A stretch of DNA of 6,444 nucleotides from an uncultured Lentisphaeria bacterium (GTDB taxonomy: Bacteria > Verrucomicrobiota > Lentisphaeria > Victivallales > UBA1829). The translations under genes were made by a program, and so were the position numbers. The stretch spans positions 1 to 6,444 of the forward strand of contig CAJMAW010000158.1 in assembly GCA_905211485.1 (NCBI GenBank), written 5' to 3'. Numbering within the stretch: position 1 is the stretch's first letter; each line of letters opens with the position of its first letter. Under the pieces are notes generated by a model, which saw only the letters and a program-made list of their open reading frames with translations, made no database searches and was not told where the DNA came from. Below are positions 5,859 through 6,444 of the stretch, in pieces.

Positions 5859-6269
5859 ATGTGTGGAAATACTTCTAAAAATACTTCTTGTTTAGCCGAA
5901 ATTCTTGAAGTTATTTTGTGTTTACAACAAAATAAAAATGAGTCTTGTGTTGATAATAGTTGTTCACGTCCTTTTTTAGGACCTACTGCTAATATAGTAT
6001 GTTTTAATACAAGGCCAATAACTATATATAGTTGCTGTAATAATACATTATGGACTATGCCATATACATTAAATGGAGCAACTAATACTAGTTCAGTTTT
6101 TAGAATAGAATCTTTAGATGATGAATGTGCAACATTTAGAGTATTAGCTCCAAATCCAGACCAAACCTCAGCACTTCCATATGTTTCAACTGAAGATTTC
6201 TTTACTATTAAACTTAGCTGTATTGGTGCAATAAAATGTTTAGGCGATACTATTGTTAATGGAGTTTAA
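5859..6269 (+). CDS. CotY/CotZ-like cysteine-rich spore coat protein (second of tandem pair)
   Basis: This is a paralogue of the preceding protein, also exactly 136 residues. Shared landmarks are CSRPFLGPTANIVCFNTRPI (35-54), FRIESLDDECATF (81-93) and IGAIKCLGDTIV (122-133). It has eleven cysteines (2, 11, 21, 30, 35, 48, 59, 60, 90, 121, 127), mostly aligned with those of its partner, but lacks the CACEC cluster near residue 21. A perfect AAAGGAGG (5845-5852) lies six bases before the ATG. It is the last gene of the two-gene operon and is followed by a hairpin terminator. The pair may copolymerise in the spore coat or crust, as CotY and CotZ do in Bacillus; this is inference. Confidence 0.8.
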   Translation: MCGNTSKNTSCLAEILEVILCLQQNKNESCVDNSCSRPFLGPTANIVCFNTRPITIYSCCNNTLWTMPYTLNGATNTSSVFRIESLDDECATFRVLAPNPDQTSALPYVSTEDFFTIKLSCIGAIKCLGDTIVNGV

Positions 6270-6273
6270 CTAC

Positions 6274-6303
6274 AAAAAAATATAGCCACCGCTATATTTT
6301 TTT
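6274..6303. terminator. bidirectional rho-independent terminator
   Basis: A 13-base-pair stem (6274-6286 with 6291-6303; core ATATAGC/GCTATAT) with CACC loop has an A-run on its left and a T-run on its right. It ends the coat operon on the plus strand and can also serve the convergent minus-strand gene. Confidence 0.9.
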
Positions 6304-6317
6304 TTATACATTTAAAC

Positions 6318-6444
6318 CTAATTTTCAGAAATTGAAATTATATCACTAAGAAGTATTTTTTTGTTAGTAGATGTTAAAATATGATCTCCTACTCTACTAA
6401 CTATTTTTGCTACTACTTCTCCATCTCTCGTATTTATCCTAACA
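6318..6444 (-). CDS. small beta-rich protein, possibly Sm/SH3-barrel-like (C-terminal part)
   Basis: On the minus strand a frame is open from the right edge to TAG at 6320-6318, giving the last 41 residues of a gene that starts outside the window. The visible part includes NTRDGEVVAKIVSRVGDHIL and KKILLSDIISISEN at the end. Alternating hydrophobic strands with a Gly-Asp turn resemble the C-terminal half of a small Sm-like or SH3-like barrel. Composition and codon use match the coat genes, and the shared terminator lies just past its stop. Function is unknown. Confidence 0.6.
   Translation of the reverse strand, partial: VRINTRDGEVVAKIVSRVGDHILTSTNKKILLSDIISISEN

Overview
The window appears to join two unrelated genomes. 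Positions 1 to about 4950 are moderately GC-rich (one coding line sampled by eye is a little over 50% G+C). Positions from about 4955 to the end are very AT-rich (a sampled line is about 27% G+C). The change occurs within roughly ten bases and falls inside a gene, with no insertion sequence, integrase, tRNA or direct repeat visible at the boundary. The simplest reading is a chimeric assembly; a real insertion is less likely but cannot be excluded from sequence alone.

GC-rich arm, left to right. The C-terminal part of a Fur/PerR-type metalloregulator runs off the left edge. It is followed by a purine-rich leader and a 187-residue 6-pyruvoyl-tetrahydropterin synthase/QueD-like protein with an extra C-terminal zinc ribbon, then a short rho-independent terminator. 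A convergent gap of about 370 bases holds long purine and pyrimidine tracts and a large inverted repeat. On the minus strand lie a 715-residue protein resembling the glycoside hydrolase/beta-galactosidase superfamily (its 3' end at the gap) and, upstream of it, a family 4 (4Fe-4S) uracil-DNA glycosylase with a long Ser/Pro-rich N-terminal extension. A strong terminator separates these two, so they are probably separate transcripts. A TATAAT-type promoter for the glycosylase lies near 4807-4834. Uninterrupted purine runs of 35 to 42 bases in the gaps of this arm are its most distinctive feature. The host is perhaps a gut Lentisphaerota/Verrucomicrobiota-type bacterium; this is inference from the gene types and is not proven.

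AT-rich arm. A minus-strand gene for a small secreted or membrane-anchored protein with a SPOR-like domain loses its 3' end at the boundary. Divergent from it is a two-gene operon of tandem cysteine-rich CotY/CotZ-like spore coat proteins, each 136 residues with strong ribosome binding sites, ending in a bidirectional terminator. The 3' end of a convergent minus-strand gene for a small beta-rich, possibly Sm/SH3-barrel-like protein runs off the right edge. This arm comes from an AT-rich, endospore-forming Firmicute (Bacillota).

No tRNA, rRNA, CRISPR array or mobile element is visible. I did not find a convincing new multi-gene system. The points most worth a second look are the junction, the tandem coat-protein pair, the QueD-like protein that lacks the usual catalytic cysteine, and the purine-tract leaders.
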